From: Rickettsia typhi
GTDB lineage: Bacteria; Pseudomonadota; Alphaproteobacteria; Rickettsiales; Deianiraeaceae
Assembly (NCBI GenBank): GCA_945881985.1
Contig: CAMCVL010000005.1
Span: 1 to 64,000, forward strand
Direction of reading: 5' to 3'
Length of the DNA stretch: 64,000 nucleotides
The stretch's first letter is position 1. Every line of letters starts with the position of its first letter. The notes beneath the pieces are model-generated. The model saw only the letters and a list, made by a program, of their open reading frames with translations, made no database searches and was not told the DNA's origin. This document shows positions 36,744 to 45,339 of this stretch, in pieces. The translations under genes and the position numbers were made by a program.

Positions 36744-39437
36744 CTATAAGTTTTTTACTTTATTTATCTCATCAACCGAGTCCTTAATGTAAGCTATACA
36801 AGAGAGTATGCTTTGCCTTTTAAACCTTTCAAACATCACCTCAAACATCATAAAGGACTCCATTTTATACTCGTTTAAAGGGTCTTTTTGTGCGTAAGAC
36901 CTAAGGTTTATACCGCTTCTTAAAGAGTCAGTTGCGTGCAAATGCTCCTTCCACCCAGCATCCAAGTGATGCAAGACAATAAAGTTAAGCCCATTAAAAA
37001 GCTCAAAAACCATATGCAGCTTTGTTTTTTGCTCCTCCGTGCCTTCAAGTTTTATTTGATAGCCAGCAAAGAGTGCATCTTTAGATTTTTGCTCAAAGTT
37101 TCTAAAAGCTTCAATGTCGCCGCAAATTTTAGCAAAATCTTCAAAAGCCGAGTTGATTTTTTGCTCGGTAATTGCAAAAAAGTCATCCGCAGAAAGGGTT
37201 TTAAATTTTTCAATCTCGCTTTGGCTAAACAAGTGCATAACTGGCACAAAACTTGCAAAATCTTTAATGTAATGCTCGTAGCTAAGCCCCTGCCCCGCTG
37301 CCTCTTTTGCTTGCTTGCCTAGAGTGGCAAGATAGTCGTTTGCATAGCTTTGCACGCTTGCTAGGCACTGGGTTGTGTCCCGCAAAAAGGCTGACCTTAG
37401 GGAGTAAAAGATGTTTCTTTGCTCGTTTGTAATATCGTCGTATTTTAGCAAGTTTTTACGGATTTCAAAATTGTGATTTTCAACCTTTGCCTGCGCCTTT
37501 TTAATCACAACATTTAGCATTGGGTGGTTAATTACCTCGTCCTTTTTAAGACCAAGCTTTGTTAAAAGGCCCTTAATAAACTCGCCGCCAAAAATACGCA
37601 GCAAATCATCCTCAAGGCATAGGTAAAACTGGGAGTATCCAACATCGCCCTGCCTACCTGCCCTGCCTCTAAGCTGGTCGTCAATACGGCGGGATTCGTG
37701 CCTTTCGGAGCCTATGATAAACAATCCGCCAAGCTCCTTTACCTTTGCACACTCCTCGGCATGTTCCTGCTCTAGTTTTACGACCTCGTCGTTTTTGCCT
37801 TTTTGCTTTAAGTCATGCAGTTTTGCCTCTATACTGCCGCCCAAAACTATGTCCGTGCCCCTGCCCGCCATGTTTGTTGCAATTGTCACGGCTTTAAGCC
37901 TGCCAGCTTGAGATATAATATCCGCTTCCTTCTCGTGATACTTGGCATTAAGAACCACATGCTTTATGCCAAGAGTGTCAAAAAGCTTGGATAGCTTTTC
38001 GGACTTTGCAATGCTAACTGTGCCCACAAGCACAGGCTGCCCCTTTTGATAAAGCTCCTGCACCTTTTTTGCTATTGCGTTAAACTTTTCGTCTTCACTT
38101 GCAAACACAAGGTCGTCGCTATCAACTCTTTGCACTTTTTTGTTTGTAGGTATTGACACAACACTTAAGCCGTAGATTGATATAAATTCGTCTTCCTCGG
38201 TTTTTGCAGTACCTGTCATGCCTGCAAGTTTTGAATAGAGCCTAAACAGGTTTTGAAAACTCACCGAAGCCAAGGTTTGACTTTCCTGCTGTATAGGACA
38301 TGAGTGTTTTGCCTCCAAAGCTTGATGCAAACCCTCAGAGTAACGCCTGCCGTCCATAATACGCCCAGTGAACTCATCAACTATCATCACCTTGCCATCC
38401 CGCACTATGTAGTCAACATTGTCTTTAAAGATTTTGTTTGCCTTAAGGCACTGCTCAATGCAGTTTGTTATCTTGCTTGCCTTGTGTAAAAACTCAGGGT
38501 TTGTGTCGTAGTTAAGGTCGTGATTAGCAACGCCGCCGTACACAAACTCGCTTGCGTTTGTAAGACCATATTTTTTAAGCCCAGCCTCAACATCGTCGTA
38601 GCCTTTTTCGGTTAGGTGGATTCTTTTGCCTTTTTCGTCAATTTCAAAACAATCATCGCTAAGCTCCTTTACTATCTTGTCGCTAATTCTATAAAAATCG
38701 GTTGACACATCCACAGGTCCCGAGATAATCAATGGCGTTCTTGCTTCGTCAATTAGTATTGAGTCCACCTCGTCAACAATTGCAAAGTCAAACCCGCGGC
38801 GGATAAGCGAAGTTTCGTGCTGCTTCATGTTGTCACGCAGGTAGTCAAAACCTATCTCGTTGTTTGTAGCATAAATTACATCGGATATGTAAATTAGGTC
38901 GCGTTCTTCAAGGTCAGTCTCCGAGTTGACAAAACCAACACTCAAACCCAAAAACTCATACAATTTACTCATCCAAATCTTATCCCTTTTAACAAGATAG
39001 TCGTTTGCGGTTACAATATGCACAGACTTTGCACAAATTGCATTAAGCACAGCTGGCAGGGTTGCAACAAGAGTTTTGCCCTCCCCTGTTTTCATCTCCG
39101 CTATACGACCATCGTTAAGCACAAGCCCCCCAATTATCTGCACATCAAAATGCCGCATTGCAAGCACTCTTTTTGACGCCTCTCTTGTAATTGCAAAACA
39201 ATGAGCTATAATATCTTTGTCTTTTGAAGGGTCTTGTTGCAGCTCTCCTTTTTTAAAAGCCTTGCCAAGAGGTTCAGTTCTGTCTTTAAGCTCTGCAAAT
39301 TTGGCTTTAAGCTCTTCGTCGCTAAGGCTTAGGTAGCTTGACTCCAAAGCATTAATTGCATTTAGGGTTTTGTAGTAGTCGCTAAGAAGTCTGTCGTTTC
39401 GCGACCTTAGGAAATTTATTTTTTTTAAAAAAGACAC
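36744..39437 (-). CDS. secA: Preprotein translocase ATPase SecA
   Basis: Motor that pushes unfolded preproteins through SecYEG. Nucleotide-binding domain 1 has MKTGEGKTLVATLPA and VDEVDSILIDEARTPLIISGP; the preprotein-crosslinking domain follows, then AGMTGTAKTEEDEF, domain 2 with TNMAGRGTDIVLGG and RRIDDQLRGRAGRQGDVG, and a helical scaffold. The start is set at GTG 39437, giving the usual MSFLKKINF-type N-terminus; the TTG at 39461 adds eight residues. The C-terminal cysteine-rich zinc motif that binds SecB is absent, as in some reduced alphaproteobacteria. Confidence 0.95.
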   Translation of the reverse strand: MSFLKKINFLRSRNDRLLSDYYKTLNAINALESSYLSLSDEELKAKFAELKDRTEPLGKAFKKGELQQDPSKDKDIIAHCFAITREASKRVLAMRHFDVQIIGGLVLNDGRIAEMKTGEGKTLVATLPAVLNAICAKSVHIVTANDYLVKRDKIWMSKLYEFLGLSVGFVNSETDLEERDLIYISDVIYATNNEIGFDYLRDNMKQHETSLIRRGFDFAIVDEVDSILIDEARTPLIISGPVDVSTDFYRISDKIVKELSDDCFEIDEKGKRIHLTEKGYDDVEAGLKKYGLTNASEFVYGGVANHDLNYDTNPEFLHKASKITNCIEQCLKANKIFKDNVDYIVRDGKVMIVDEFTGRIMDGRRYSEGLHQALEAKHSCPIQQESQTLASVSFQNLFRLYSKLAGMTGTAKTEEDEFISIYGLSVVSIPTNKKVQRVDSDDLVFASEDEKFNAIAKKVQELYQKGQPVLVGTVSIAKSEKLSKLFDTLGIKHVVLNAKYHEKEADIISQAGRLKAVTIATNMAGRGTDIVLGGSIEAKLHDLKQKGKNDEVVKLEQEHAEECAKVKELGGLFIIGSERHESRRIDDQLRGRAGRQGDVGYSQFYLCLEDDLLRIFGGEFIKGLLTKLGLKKDEVINHPMLNVVIKKAQAKVENHNFEIRKNLLKYDDITNEQRNIFYSLRSAFLRDTTQCLASVQSYANDYLATLGKQAKEAAGQGLSYEHYIKDFASFVPVMHLFSQSEIEKFKTLSADDFFAITEQKINSAFEDFAKICGDIEAFRNFEQKSKDALFAGYQIKLEGTEEQKTKLHMVFELFNGLNFIVLHHLDAGWKEHLHATDSLRSGINLRSYAQKDPLNEYKMESFMMFEVMFERFKRQSILSCIAYIKDSVDEINKVKNL

Positions 39438-39467
39438 TTTACTTACAGCAAAAACAATCAAAAAAAA

Positions 39468-40073
39468 TTATTCAATAATGGTAGAATAGTTCACAATTCT
39501 TGAGGCACCCAAGCTTTTGGAGGCAACAACGGATACATGCTCCGCCTCACTCTTGTTAAAAGAATTACCAACTATGTAGACAGAGCCATTGAAGGTTTCA
39601 ATTGAATAGTTAAATGACCTGATATTTTTTGACAAAGCAAGTCTAATCTTAACCTCCCCCGTTATAACGGCATCCCGTAAAAATGTTGCACTCGCCCTAA
39701 GCCAAGATGCACTTGAATTAACAACTATCTCATCGTATACCTTTTTAACTCCTTCAACTTTTTGAGCGCAATCTAGCAAGAATAATCTTGCTTCGTTTGT
39801 TTTTACTCGCCCCATTAGATAAACATTTTGGTTGTGAACTTTAATTTCAACCGAAAACAGCGTCATAGTATAATCGCTTTGCATTACATTATCCTTAACC
39901 TTGAGGGCAATTTTTACATCTCTTTTTGTCTCGCTCAGTTTTTTGTCTCTTGCTACAATATATGTAGATGCCAAGGTGCCGCCAGCAATACCTACAGCGC
40001 AAGATGTTAGCAAAAGCAAGGCACACATTATAAAAGCTGGCAAAAATGTTTTTTTAAAAACTCCTTTTAACAT
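39468..40073 (-). CDS. BON-domain lipoprotein (DolP/YraP-like)
   Basis: Probable outer-membrane lipoprotein for envelope integrity. Signal peptide with lipobox LLTSC (cysteine at about residue 25). Two BON domains follow: first about 45-115 with VKIALKVKDNV and VYLMGRVKTNEARLFLLDCAQKVEGVKKVYDEIVV, second about 125-200 with VKIRLALSKNI and VYIVGNSFNKSEAEHVSVVASKSLGASRIVNY. Two-BON lipoproteins of this size match DolP/OsmY-type proteins. It follows hldE by 11 bp and precedes secA by 30 bp. Confidence 0.88.
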   Translation of the reverse strand: MLKGVFKKTFLPAFIMCALLLLTSCAVGIAGGTLASTYIVARDKKLSETKRDVKIALKVKDNVMQSDYTMTLFSVEIKVHNQNVYLMGRVKTNEARLFLLDCAQKVEGVKKVYDEIVVNSSASWLRASATFLRDAVITGEVKIRLALSKNIRSFNYSIETFNGSVYIVGNSFNKSEAEHVSVVASKSLGASRIVNYSTIIE

Positions 40074-40084
40074 TTTGTAAGTAA

Positions 40085-41569
40085 TTAATTATTATTTTTA
40101 TCTAAAATTCTATTGATAATTTCGGTCGTACTGTCAAGTTTTACCCCTAGTATCTCAACCTTGTCAACATAGCTTGCCCCCGGGAGGTCTTGCGGATTAG
40201 CTATGTAATCAATACCCTTTGCTAAGATGTTTGGTCTTAGGGTTTTTATTATTTGCTCTGGGGTATCTTCTTCAAAAACCACAACAAAGTCAACAAATTC
40301 AAGTGCAGCAAGCACGCTTGCTCTTGTTGCCTCGTTATTAACAGGGCGAGAAGGACCCTTTAGCCTTTTAACGGAAGCATCGGAATTTAAGCCCAAAATC
40401 AACAAATCGCCGCAGTTTTTTGCCCTTGATATTACATCAAGGTGCCCAGTGTGTATAATGTCAAAGCAGCCGTTTGTAAAAACCCATTTTTTATCTCTCT
40501 GTCCAGCCATAATGTCAAGCATCTGCTGGGTGGTTTTTATTTTATTTACAAATTTACAGGCGTCTTTTGATTCTTTTGATTCTTTTGATGTGTTTTTTGT
40601 CTCTGTCGTAGTAAATTTTTGTTTAATTTCGGCAATTGTTGTTGTTGCGGTGCCAAGCCTTTCAACCACAACCGAGGCAGCCATGTTTGCCAAGATGCAG
40701 GCATTTTTATGGCTTAAACCATGCACAATTGCAAGGCACATAGCAGCAACAACCGTGTCCCCCGCACCTGTTACATCAGTAATGTTGCCGCCAAAAGCCG
40801 GCTCTATTGCAAGCTTGTTGTTTGCATCCAAATAAGATATGCCTCTTTCGGATAGGGTGATACATGGGTTTGCGATGTCAAACTTATCTTTTAATGTAAT
40901 TAGAGCATTTTGTAGGTCGTTGTCGTTTTGCATCTTGGCAACAGAGTGGTTTGCCTCTTTTAAGTTAGGCGTAATAACAGTTACCCCAGAGTATTTTGTA
41001 AAATCTTTAACTCTTGGGTCGCACACTATTGGCTTGCCAAGTTTTTTAGCCTGCTCTATGCAAAACCGTGTAAAGTTATATTCAAGCACACCCCTGTCGT
41101 AGTCGGATATAACAACAACATCCGTATCCTCAACTAAGGCAACAAAGTCATGCTTTAAAACCTCCATAAAATCCTCAGGCTCGTTTGTGCTGGTGTCCAA
41201 ATCAAACCTTGCAACCTGTGCCTTGCCTGCAATTAGGCGAGTTTTTTTTGATGTAGTTTTACCGCTAGAGACTCTAACCCTAGCCTCAACCCCAAGCTCG
41301 CTAAGGCTTTGCATAACAAACTGCCCCGGCTCGTCGTTACCTACTATACTTAAGGCTTTAACCTCAAAACCAAGTGATATTAAATTTTTAATTACATTAC
41401 CAGCCCCGCCGATGCTTTGGGTGGTTTTTTGTATGTCAACAACTGGTATTGGTGCCTCGGAGGACATACGATTAACGCTGCCATGCAAATAGCAATCCAC
41501 AACTACATCACCAACAACTAAGCATTTTTTGCGGTGCGTATCGCTAATGCTACTAAGTAAGTTAAACAT
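40085..41569 (-). CDS. hldE: Bifunctional heptose-7-phosphate kinase / heptose-1-phosphate adenylyltransferase
   Basis: Makes ADP-heptose for the LPS inner core. N-terminal PfkB-type kinase (about residues 15-320): VVGDVVVDCYLHG, SIGGAGNVIKNL, and the catalytic DVTGAGDTVVAAM. C-terminal nucleotidyltransferase (about 345-490): FTNGCFDIIHTGHLDVI with the HxGH motif and NSDASVKRLKGPSRPVN. A serine/lysine/threonine-rich linker joins the two. ATG 41569 is preferred over the TTG at 41578. A duplicated promoter-like segment lies just upstream (41595-41642). Confidence 0.95.
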   Translation of the reverse strand: MFNLLSSISDTHRKKCLVVGDVVVDCYLHGSVNRMSSEAPIPVVDIQKTTQSIGGAGNVIKNLISLGFEVKALSIVGNDEPGQFVMQSLSELGVEARVRVSSGKTTSKKTRLIAGKAQVARFDLDTSTNEPEDFMEVLKHDFVALVEDTDVVVISDYDRGVLEYNFTRFCIEQAKKLGKPIVCDPRVKDFTKYSGVTVITPNLKEANHSVAKMQNDNDLQNALITLKDKFDIANPCITLSERGISYLDANNKLAIEPAFGGNITDVTGAGDTVVAAMCLAIVHGLSHKNACILANMAASVVVERLGTATTTIAEIKQKFTTTETKNTSKESKESKDACKFVNKIKTTQQMLDIMAGQRDKKWVFTNGCFDIIHTGHLDVISRAKNCGDLLILGLNSDASVKRLKGPSRPVNNEATRASVLAALEFVDFVVVFEEDTPEQIIKTLRPNILAKGIDYIANPQDLPGASYVDKVEILGVKLDSTTEIINRILDKNNN

Positions 41570-41594
41570 AACAAACAAACTAAATAATCCATCT

Positions 41595-41642
41595 AATTCA
41601 CTAGTTTATTTAATTTGCCACAATAGTCAATTAAAATAATTT
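41595..41642. repeat. Direct repeat R1 upstream of hldE (partner at 42856-42902)
   Basis: About 48 bp; the right-hand 30 bp (TTTGCCACAATAGTCAATTA and following bases) are identical to the copy at 42856-42902, the left side differs by a single-base indel and few substitutions. On the minus strand it carries TTGACT and a weak AAACTA at 17 bp, a possible hldE promoter. Confidence 0.8.
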
Positions 41643-41656
41643 TTAAGCCCCCAAAT

Positions 41657-42565
41657 TTAGTCATTCAGCTTTAATAATGTTGCTTTTTTAATCAATCCAC
41701 TTGGATCTTTTTGAATATAAACTTCGCAATCAATTTCGGCACCGCTAGAGAACGACACCATAAATCTATTTTCGTTACCTTCAAACAAATTGTCCTTAAA
41801 GCTAACATCTATACTAGGAAAATCTTTATTTGTAAGGGTTGCCATTTTTTTTATTCCCTTATGATAGAGTTTGGTAACGACAAATTTTGCATTCATAATA
41901 TCTTCAGTGTAACTTTCATCGCCGTTCATCTCTTCAAATCTTTCCTGTATTTGCTGCATGTTAATTTGCTTGCCGCCAATCGTTGCTGTTTCTATTTGTA
42001 ATTTTGGTGAGTTAAGAGCTTCAATTGTTGTTTTTTCAAGAGCCTTGATTGCATTGTCAAGTGTTGCATTTTGAGCTAAAAACTTTTTAGCATCGTTATT
42101 ATTTTTGCTAATCAAAAAATATATACCACCGCAAGCAGCTATGACGATGGCACCAATAATTGTTAATTGTACTGCAACTGGCATATCTCCGAGAGCATTA
42201 ATAACTTGAGGTAAATTTTCTGCAATTTCTTTTGTCGATCCATTTTCAATTTTAAATATTAGCGTGAGCTTTTCTCTTTCTTGTTTTGTTAAAACCTTGC
42301 CCCTAGCATCGTCCTTGCCCTTTGCAGCAATGGCATAAATGGAATAGACGGTATTTTGCCAAGCGTTGCAAATACCTAGCAAATCAGTTGTGACATGTCC
42401 ATTGATTAAATCTCCATTTGAAGTTTTACCTTCAATTTTCAAACTGAACTCAATAGAATTAATAAACTTCTGACATACTTCAATATTTTGCAAATTTTTC
42501 AAAGTATTTGGGTCGGTTAGCAACTCAAATAACTGCTTTTCATTATTAATTTTGTTGTTTTCCAT
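41657..42565 (-). CDS. Hypothetical protein with one central membrane segment, 302 aa
   Basis: Not recognised. Start taken at ATG 42565; an ATG at 42577 and a TTG at 42583 are alternatives. Residues 1-120 are soluble and acidic/basic mixed; a single hydrophobic span with LTIIGAIVIAACGGIYFLI lies at about 135-155; the C-terminal half is helical then strand-rich (NRFMVSFSSGAEIDCEVYIQKDP). The gene lies between two direct repeats (41595-41642 and 42856-42902) and reads toward hldE. It may be an inserted accessory gene. Topology and function are inference. Confidence 0.6.
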   Translation of the reverse strand: MENNKINNEKQLFELLTDPNTLKNLQNIEVCQKFINSIEFSLKIEGKTSNGDLINGHVTTDLLGICNAWQNTVYSIYAIAAKGKDDARGKVLTKQEREKLTLIFKIENGSTKEIAENLPQVINALGDMPVAVQLTIIGAIVIAACGGIYFLISKNNNDAKKFLAQNATLDNAIKALEKTTIEALNSPKLQIETATIGGKQINMQQIQERFEEMNGDESYTEDIMNAKFVVTKLYHKGIKKMATLTNKDFPSIDVSFKDNLFEGNENRFMVSFSSGAEIDCEVYIQKDPSGLIKKATLLKLND

Positions 42566-42689
42566 ATTACTCAACATTAACAAAAAAATTTTAAAACAAT
42601 AAAATCAATTGTCAATCAATAAAAATAATTTTAAAACTACAATACTAACTGCAGTTTTTAGGAATATCCAACCTTGGCAAAGCTTTTAC

Positions 42690-42718
42690 TTGACAAAATA
42701 AAAAACAAGCATTACAAT
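42690..42718 (+). promoter_or_regulatory. Near-consensus sigma-70 promoter
   Basis: TTGACA at 42690-42695, exactly 17 bp, TACAAT at 42713-42718. Transcription would start near 42725, a few bases before a strong potential hairpin (42729-42790). No reading frame of any length starts close behind, so the product is probably an RNA. Confidence 0.7.
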
Positions 42719-42724
42719 AGATAC

Positions 42725-42840
42725 AGATGTAAGGTGCCTTAGGGGCGCTAATGCTATCCGCAGGTGTGCATTGTCCCTAAACCGCCTTACCAAATAAAAA
42801 ACAATAGATGCCTTGGGTGCCTCAATTAAGCCAAGTATAA
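42725..42840 (+). ncRNA. Candidate structured small RNA
   Basis: Nested complementary segments: GTAAGG (42729) with CCTTAC (42785), TTAGGG (42739) with CCCTAA (42775), AATGC (42750) with GCATT (42768), around the loop TATCCGCAGGTGT. Internal loops separate the helices. A weaker CTTGG/CCAAG hairpin follows at 42812-42835. A near-perfect promoter stands directly before it. It lacks the GGAA-type apical loop of SRP RNA and does not match tRNA. It could also be a cis-element ahead of pheS, whose own promoter lies at 42924. The 3' end is unclear because no T-run follows. Confidence 0.5.
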
Positions 42841-42855
42841 TAAAATAACTCACTT

Positions 42856-42902
42856 AACTCACTAGTTATTGCATTTGCCACAATAGTCAATTAAAATAAT
42901 TT
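42856..42902. repeat. Direct repeat R2 (partner of 41595-41642)
   Basis: Second copy of the hldE-upstream segment, 1260 bp away. On the minus strand it carries TTGACT, 16 bp, TAACTA, a better promoter match than the other copy. The two copies bracket the orphan gene and the candidate RNA. Confidence 0.8.
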
Positions 42903-42923
42903 GATGGTTAAAAATGGTATTAC

Positions 42924-42951
42924 TTGACAAAACAAAGCTTTGTAATAAGAT
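42924..42951 (+). promoter_or_regulatory. Probable pheS promoter
   Basis: TTGACA at 42924-42929, 16 bp, TAAGAT at 42946-42951, about 50 bp before the pheS ATG. The preceding CTTGACA context matches the other strong promoters in the window. Confidence 0.55.
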
Positions 42952-43002
42952 GCTTTGTAATGCTTTATTATTATTGTAATATTTTGTAAATTTTTTGTAA
43001 AA

Positions 43003-44061
43003 ATGCACCAAGACCAAAGCATAGCGAGCAAAATTGCTGAGTTAAAATCAAGCTTTGTAGCGGGGCTTGCGGATGTTGCAAGTTTAAATCAAATACCGGA
43101 CTTTAAAGCAAAATATTTAGGCAAAACAGGTTTTATCACATCTATTTTTAAAGACATTGCAAAGCTTGACCTAGAACAAAAAAAACAGGCTGGAGCCTTG
43201 GTAAATGAGCTAAAATTGTTTGCCGAGTCCAAAATTGAGGCTCTTGCGTGCCGCCTTGAACTTGAGGCAATAAACCTAAGCCTTAAAAATACTGCAACGG
43301 ACATAACGATTCCAAGCGAGCCTATCACAAAAGGCAAGATACATCCGCTAAGTAAGGTTGTGGACGAGATTTACACAATCTTTAAAAATCTTGGTTTTGA
43401 CTTAAGGTTTGACAGGGAGATTGAGTCGCCATTTTACAACTTTGACGCACTAAATTTTGCAAAGCTGCACCCAGCACGCAGCATGCACGACAGCTTTTTT
43501 ACTGATGCAAAGGATGCTGAAACCGGCGAGCCTCATATGCTACGCACTCATACTTCAAGCGTGCAAATTAGGGCGATGCTTGGTGGCAAACCACCATTTT
43601 GTTTTTTGTCACCTGGCCGCACATACAGATGCGACTTTGACCGCACCCATACCCCAATGTTCACTCAAGTTGAAGGCGTTTTAGTTGACAAAAACATATC
43701 TTTTGCAAATTTAAAATGGCTTATTCAAAAGTTCCTCTCGGAGTTTTTTGAAGGTTCCGATATAGCCTCAAAAGGTTTTGATGTAAGATTTAGACCAAGT
43801 TTTTTTCCATTCACCGAGCCCTCTGCCGAGGTTGACATTGGCGTAAAGCAAAAGGACGGCTCCATTAGGTATCTTGAGGTTTTAGGATGCGGGCTTATTC
43901 ACCCAAATGTTTTGACTGCTTGTGGCATTGATGCAAATGTTTATTCTGGGCTTGCCTTTGGGCTTGGTGCCGAAAGATTTGCAATGTTAAAATACAACAT
44001 TGAAGACCTCAGGGATTTTTTTGAAAACAAATCTTGGTGGTTTAGTTACTATGGAGTTTAA
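43003..44061 (+). CDS. pheS: Phenylalanyl-tRNA synthetase alpha subunit
   Basis: Catalytic subunit of the alpha2beta2 PheRS. N-terminal coiled-coil tRNA-binding arm (residues 1-95), then class II core: HPLSKVVDEIYTIFKNLGF near 112, motif 2 region HTSSVQIRAML and PGRTYRCDFDRTHTPMFTQVEG near 205, and motif 3 GLAFGLGAERFAML near 318. 352 aa is typical. pheT, the normal next gene, is replaced by a HAD phosphatase, so the beta subunit must be elsewhere. Confidence 0.96.
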   Translation: MHQDQSIASKIAELKSSFVAGLADVASLNQIPDFKAKYLGKTGFITSIFKDIAKLDLEQKKQAGALVNELKLFAESKIEALACRLELEAINLSLKNTATDITIPSEPITKGKIHPLSKVVDEIYTIFKNLGFDLRFDREIESPFYNFDALNFAKLHPARSMHDSFFTDAKDAETGEPHMLRTHTSSVQIRAMLGGKPPFCFLSPGRTYRCDFDRTHTPMFTQVEGVLVDKNISFANLKWLIQKFLSEFFEGSDIASKGFDVRFRPSFFPFTEPSAEVDIGVKQKDGSIRYLEVLGCGLIHPNVLTACGIDANVYSGLAFGLGAERFAMLKYNIEDLRDFFENKSWWFSYYGV

Positions 44062-44074
44062 TAAAATTTAAATT

Positions 44075-44884
44075 ATGCAAAAATATCATACTTTACTTAT
44101 TGACCTTTGGGGCGTTATACACGATGGCAGCAAGCTATATCCGGGCGTTTTGCAAAAATTGCAGCAAATGAGAGAGCTTGGAACAAAAATTTGCTTTATA
44201 TCAAATGCCCCAAGGCGTGCATCAAAAGCAAGGGGAGTACTTAACAATCTTGGCATTACGGATGATTTATTTGATGCAATCATCACATCGGGCGAGTGTT
44301 TTTACCAAAATGCAAACAGCATAATGAGTCAAAAAAGTAAAAATATATTTTACATCGGTCCGCAAAAAGATTTGGATATTTTAACGGGGCTTGATTACCA
44401 TTTTGTAAAAAATCCAGCAGATGCAGGCTTTGGCATCATCACAGGCTTTACCGAGGGCATGGACGAGACAAAAATAGATGCAATTTTGCATCTTTGCAAG
44501 GATGTAAATTTGGAGCTTTTTTGCCTAAACCCAGATATGATAGTTGTGCGGCAGGATGGGTCAAGCGAGCTATGTGCAGGTGTTATTGGGCAAAATTACA
44601 CAAACATTGGCGGGCTTACAAAGTACTTTGGCAAACCGCACTTAGATATATACGAGCATGCATTAAAACTTTTAGGTTTAAACGATACAGAAAAAAGTAG
44701 GATACTTGCCATTGGCGACTCTATGTCCACAGATATAGCAGGTGCAAATGCCTTTGGTATTGACAGCTGTTTTTGCGAATGTGGCATACACTCTCACCAA
44801 TTGCAATCAATGGGTAAGGAGGCTTTTTTTGCTAAATACGCACACAAGCCCACAATCAGCATAGCAAATTTTGCATCTTTTTAG
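44075..44884 (+). CDS. HAD-superfamily hydrolase, class IIA (TIGR01459-like)
   Basis: Probable small-molecule phosphatase of the NagD/p-nitrophenyl phosphatase type, found widely in alphaproteobacteria. HAD motif I in LLIDLWGVIHDG (nucleophile D at about 9; the second position is tryptophan rather than aspartate at the usual spacing, as in this subgroup), motif II FISNAPRR near 48, type IIA cap domain in the middle, then GKPHLDIYEHAL with the motif III lysine, and motif IV LAIGDSMSTDIAGAN. 269 aa. Begins 13 bp after pheS. Substrate not known. Confidence 0.85.
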   Translation: MQKYHTLLIDLWGVIHDGSKLYPGVLQKLQQMRELGTKICFISNAPRRASKARGVLNNLGITDDLFDAIITSGECFYQNANSIMSQKSKNIFYIGPQKDLDILTGLDYHFVKNPADAGFGIITGFTEGMDETKIDAILHLCKDVNLELFCLNPDMIVVRQDGSSELCAGVIGQNYTNIGGLTKYFGKPHLDIYEHALKLLGLNDTEKSRILAIGDSMSTDIAGANAFGIDSCFCECGIHSHQLQSMGKEAFFAKYAHKPTISIANFASF

Positions 44885-45014
44885 CTTATTTTTTAGGTTT
44901 TGTCTAAATTGCTAGCTATAACAACCAAAGGCAAATTACAATCAAGCAAATATCCGTTAAACTATGTGCAATTATTTAAGATTACGCTTTTGGTAAGAGT
45001 AAATTAACCTAACT
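44885..45014. other. Short AT-rich spacer
   Basis: Between the HAD gene and the end of the broken restriction-gene remnant. No frame, RNA or further copy of the lepA-tail repeat was found here, so the left boundary of the inserted cluster is not marked by a fourth copy. Confidence 0.4.
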
Positions 45015-45250
45015 TGCTCTTGATGCAAGCATATTACCAAGAGTACTTTCAAGCAAAGGCACCAAAGAGGAATAATACCTAATATCATCGCCTAGCAAAG
45101 ATATAAAAATATTGTGTATTTTTGAGTTAATAACCCCATCGGGATTGTCAATTTTGTCAAGATGCCTAGCTTCAAAACCAATTGCAAATTGCTCTATTGA
45201 CGCCTTAACGATTGCCTTAACGATTTTTTACTCTTCTTTTTTCATAAACA
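45015..45250 (-). pseudogene. Broken N-terminal remnant of a probable restriction endonuclease
   Basis: On the minus strand an ATG near 45245 is followed after five codons by an in-frame TAA; reading on in the same frame gives a protein-like stretch of about 70 residues: KASIEQFAIGFEARHLDKID, then NPDGVINSKIHNIFISLLG and RYYSSLVPLLESTLGNMLA, then a TAG. This pattern (a helix with SSLGN-like ending) resembles the N-terminal region of some type II restriction enzymes, from memory of the family. The rest is missing. A KAIVKA direct repeat near 45215 suggests slippage. It begins 35 bp below lepA-tail copy 3. Identity of the enzyme is uncertain. Confidence 0.5.
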
Positions 45251-45281
45251 AAAATTTTTCATAACAAACAAAAAAACACCC

Positions 45282-45330
45282 CTAATCCCCATCAACCTTC
45301 AACGCTTCTACAAACACGGAGTGGGGGATT
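45282..45330 (-). repeat. lepA-tail repeat, copy 3 (49 bp)
   Basis: Identical over 49 bp to the last 49 bp of lepA (51230-51278), including the TAG stop. In frame it would read [16 protein letters not shown], preceded by GNLY. It lies 9 bp below the stop of the 1470-aa helicase gene, outside it. Confidence 0.93.
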
Positions 45331-45339
45331 GCATACAAA

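Noticed and set aside
42725-42790. SRP (4.5S) RNA or tmRNA piece
   Set aside because: The hairpin lacks the GGAA-type apical loop and symmetric internal loop of SRP RNA on either strand, and has no tRNA-like ends as in tmRNA.
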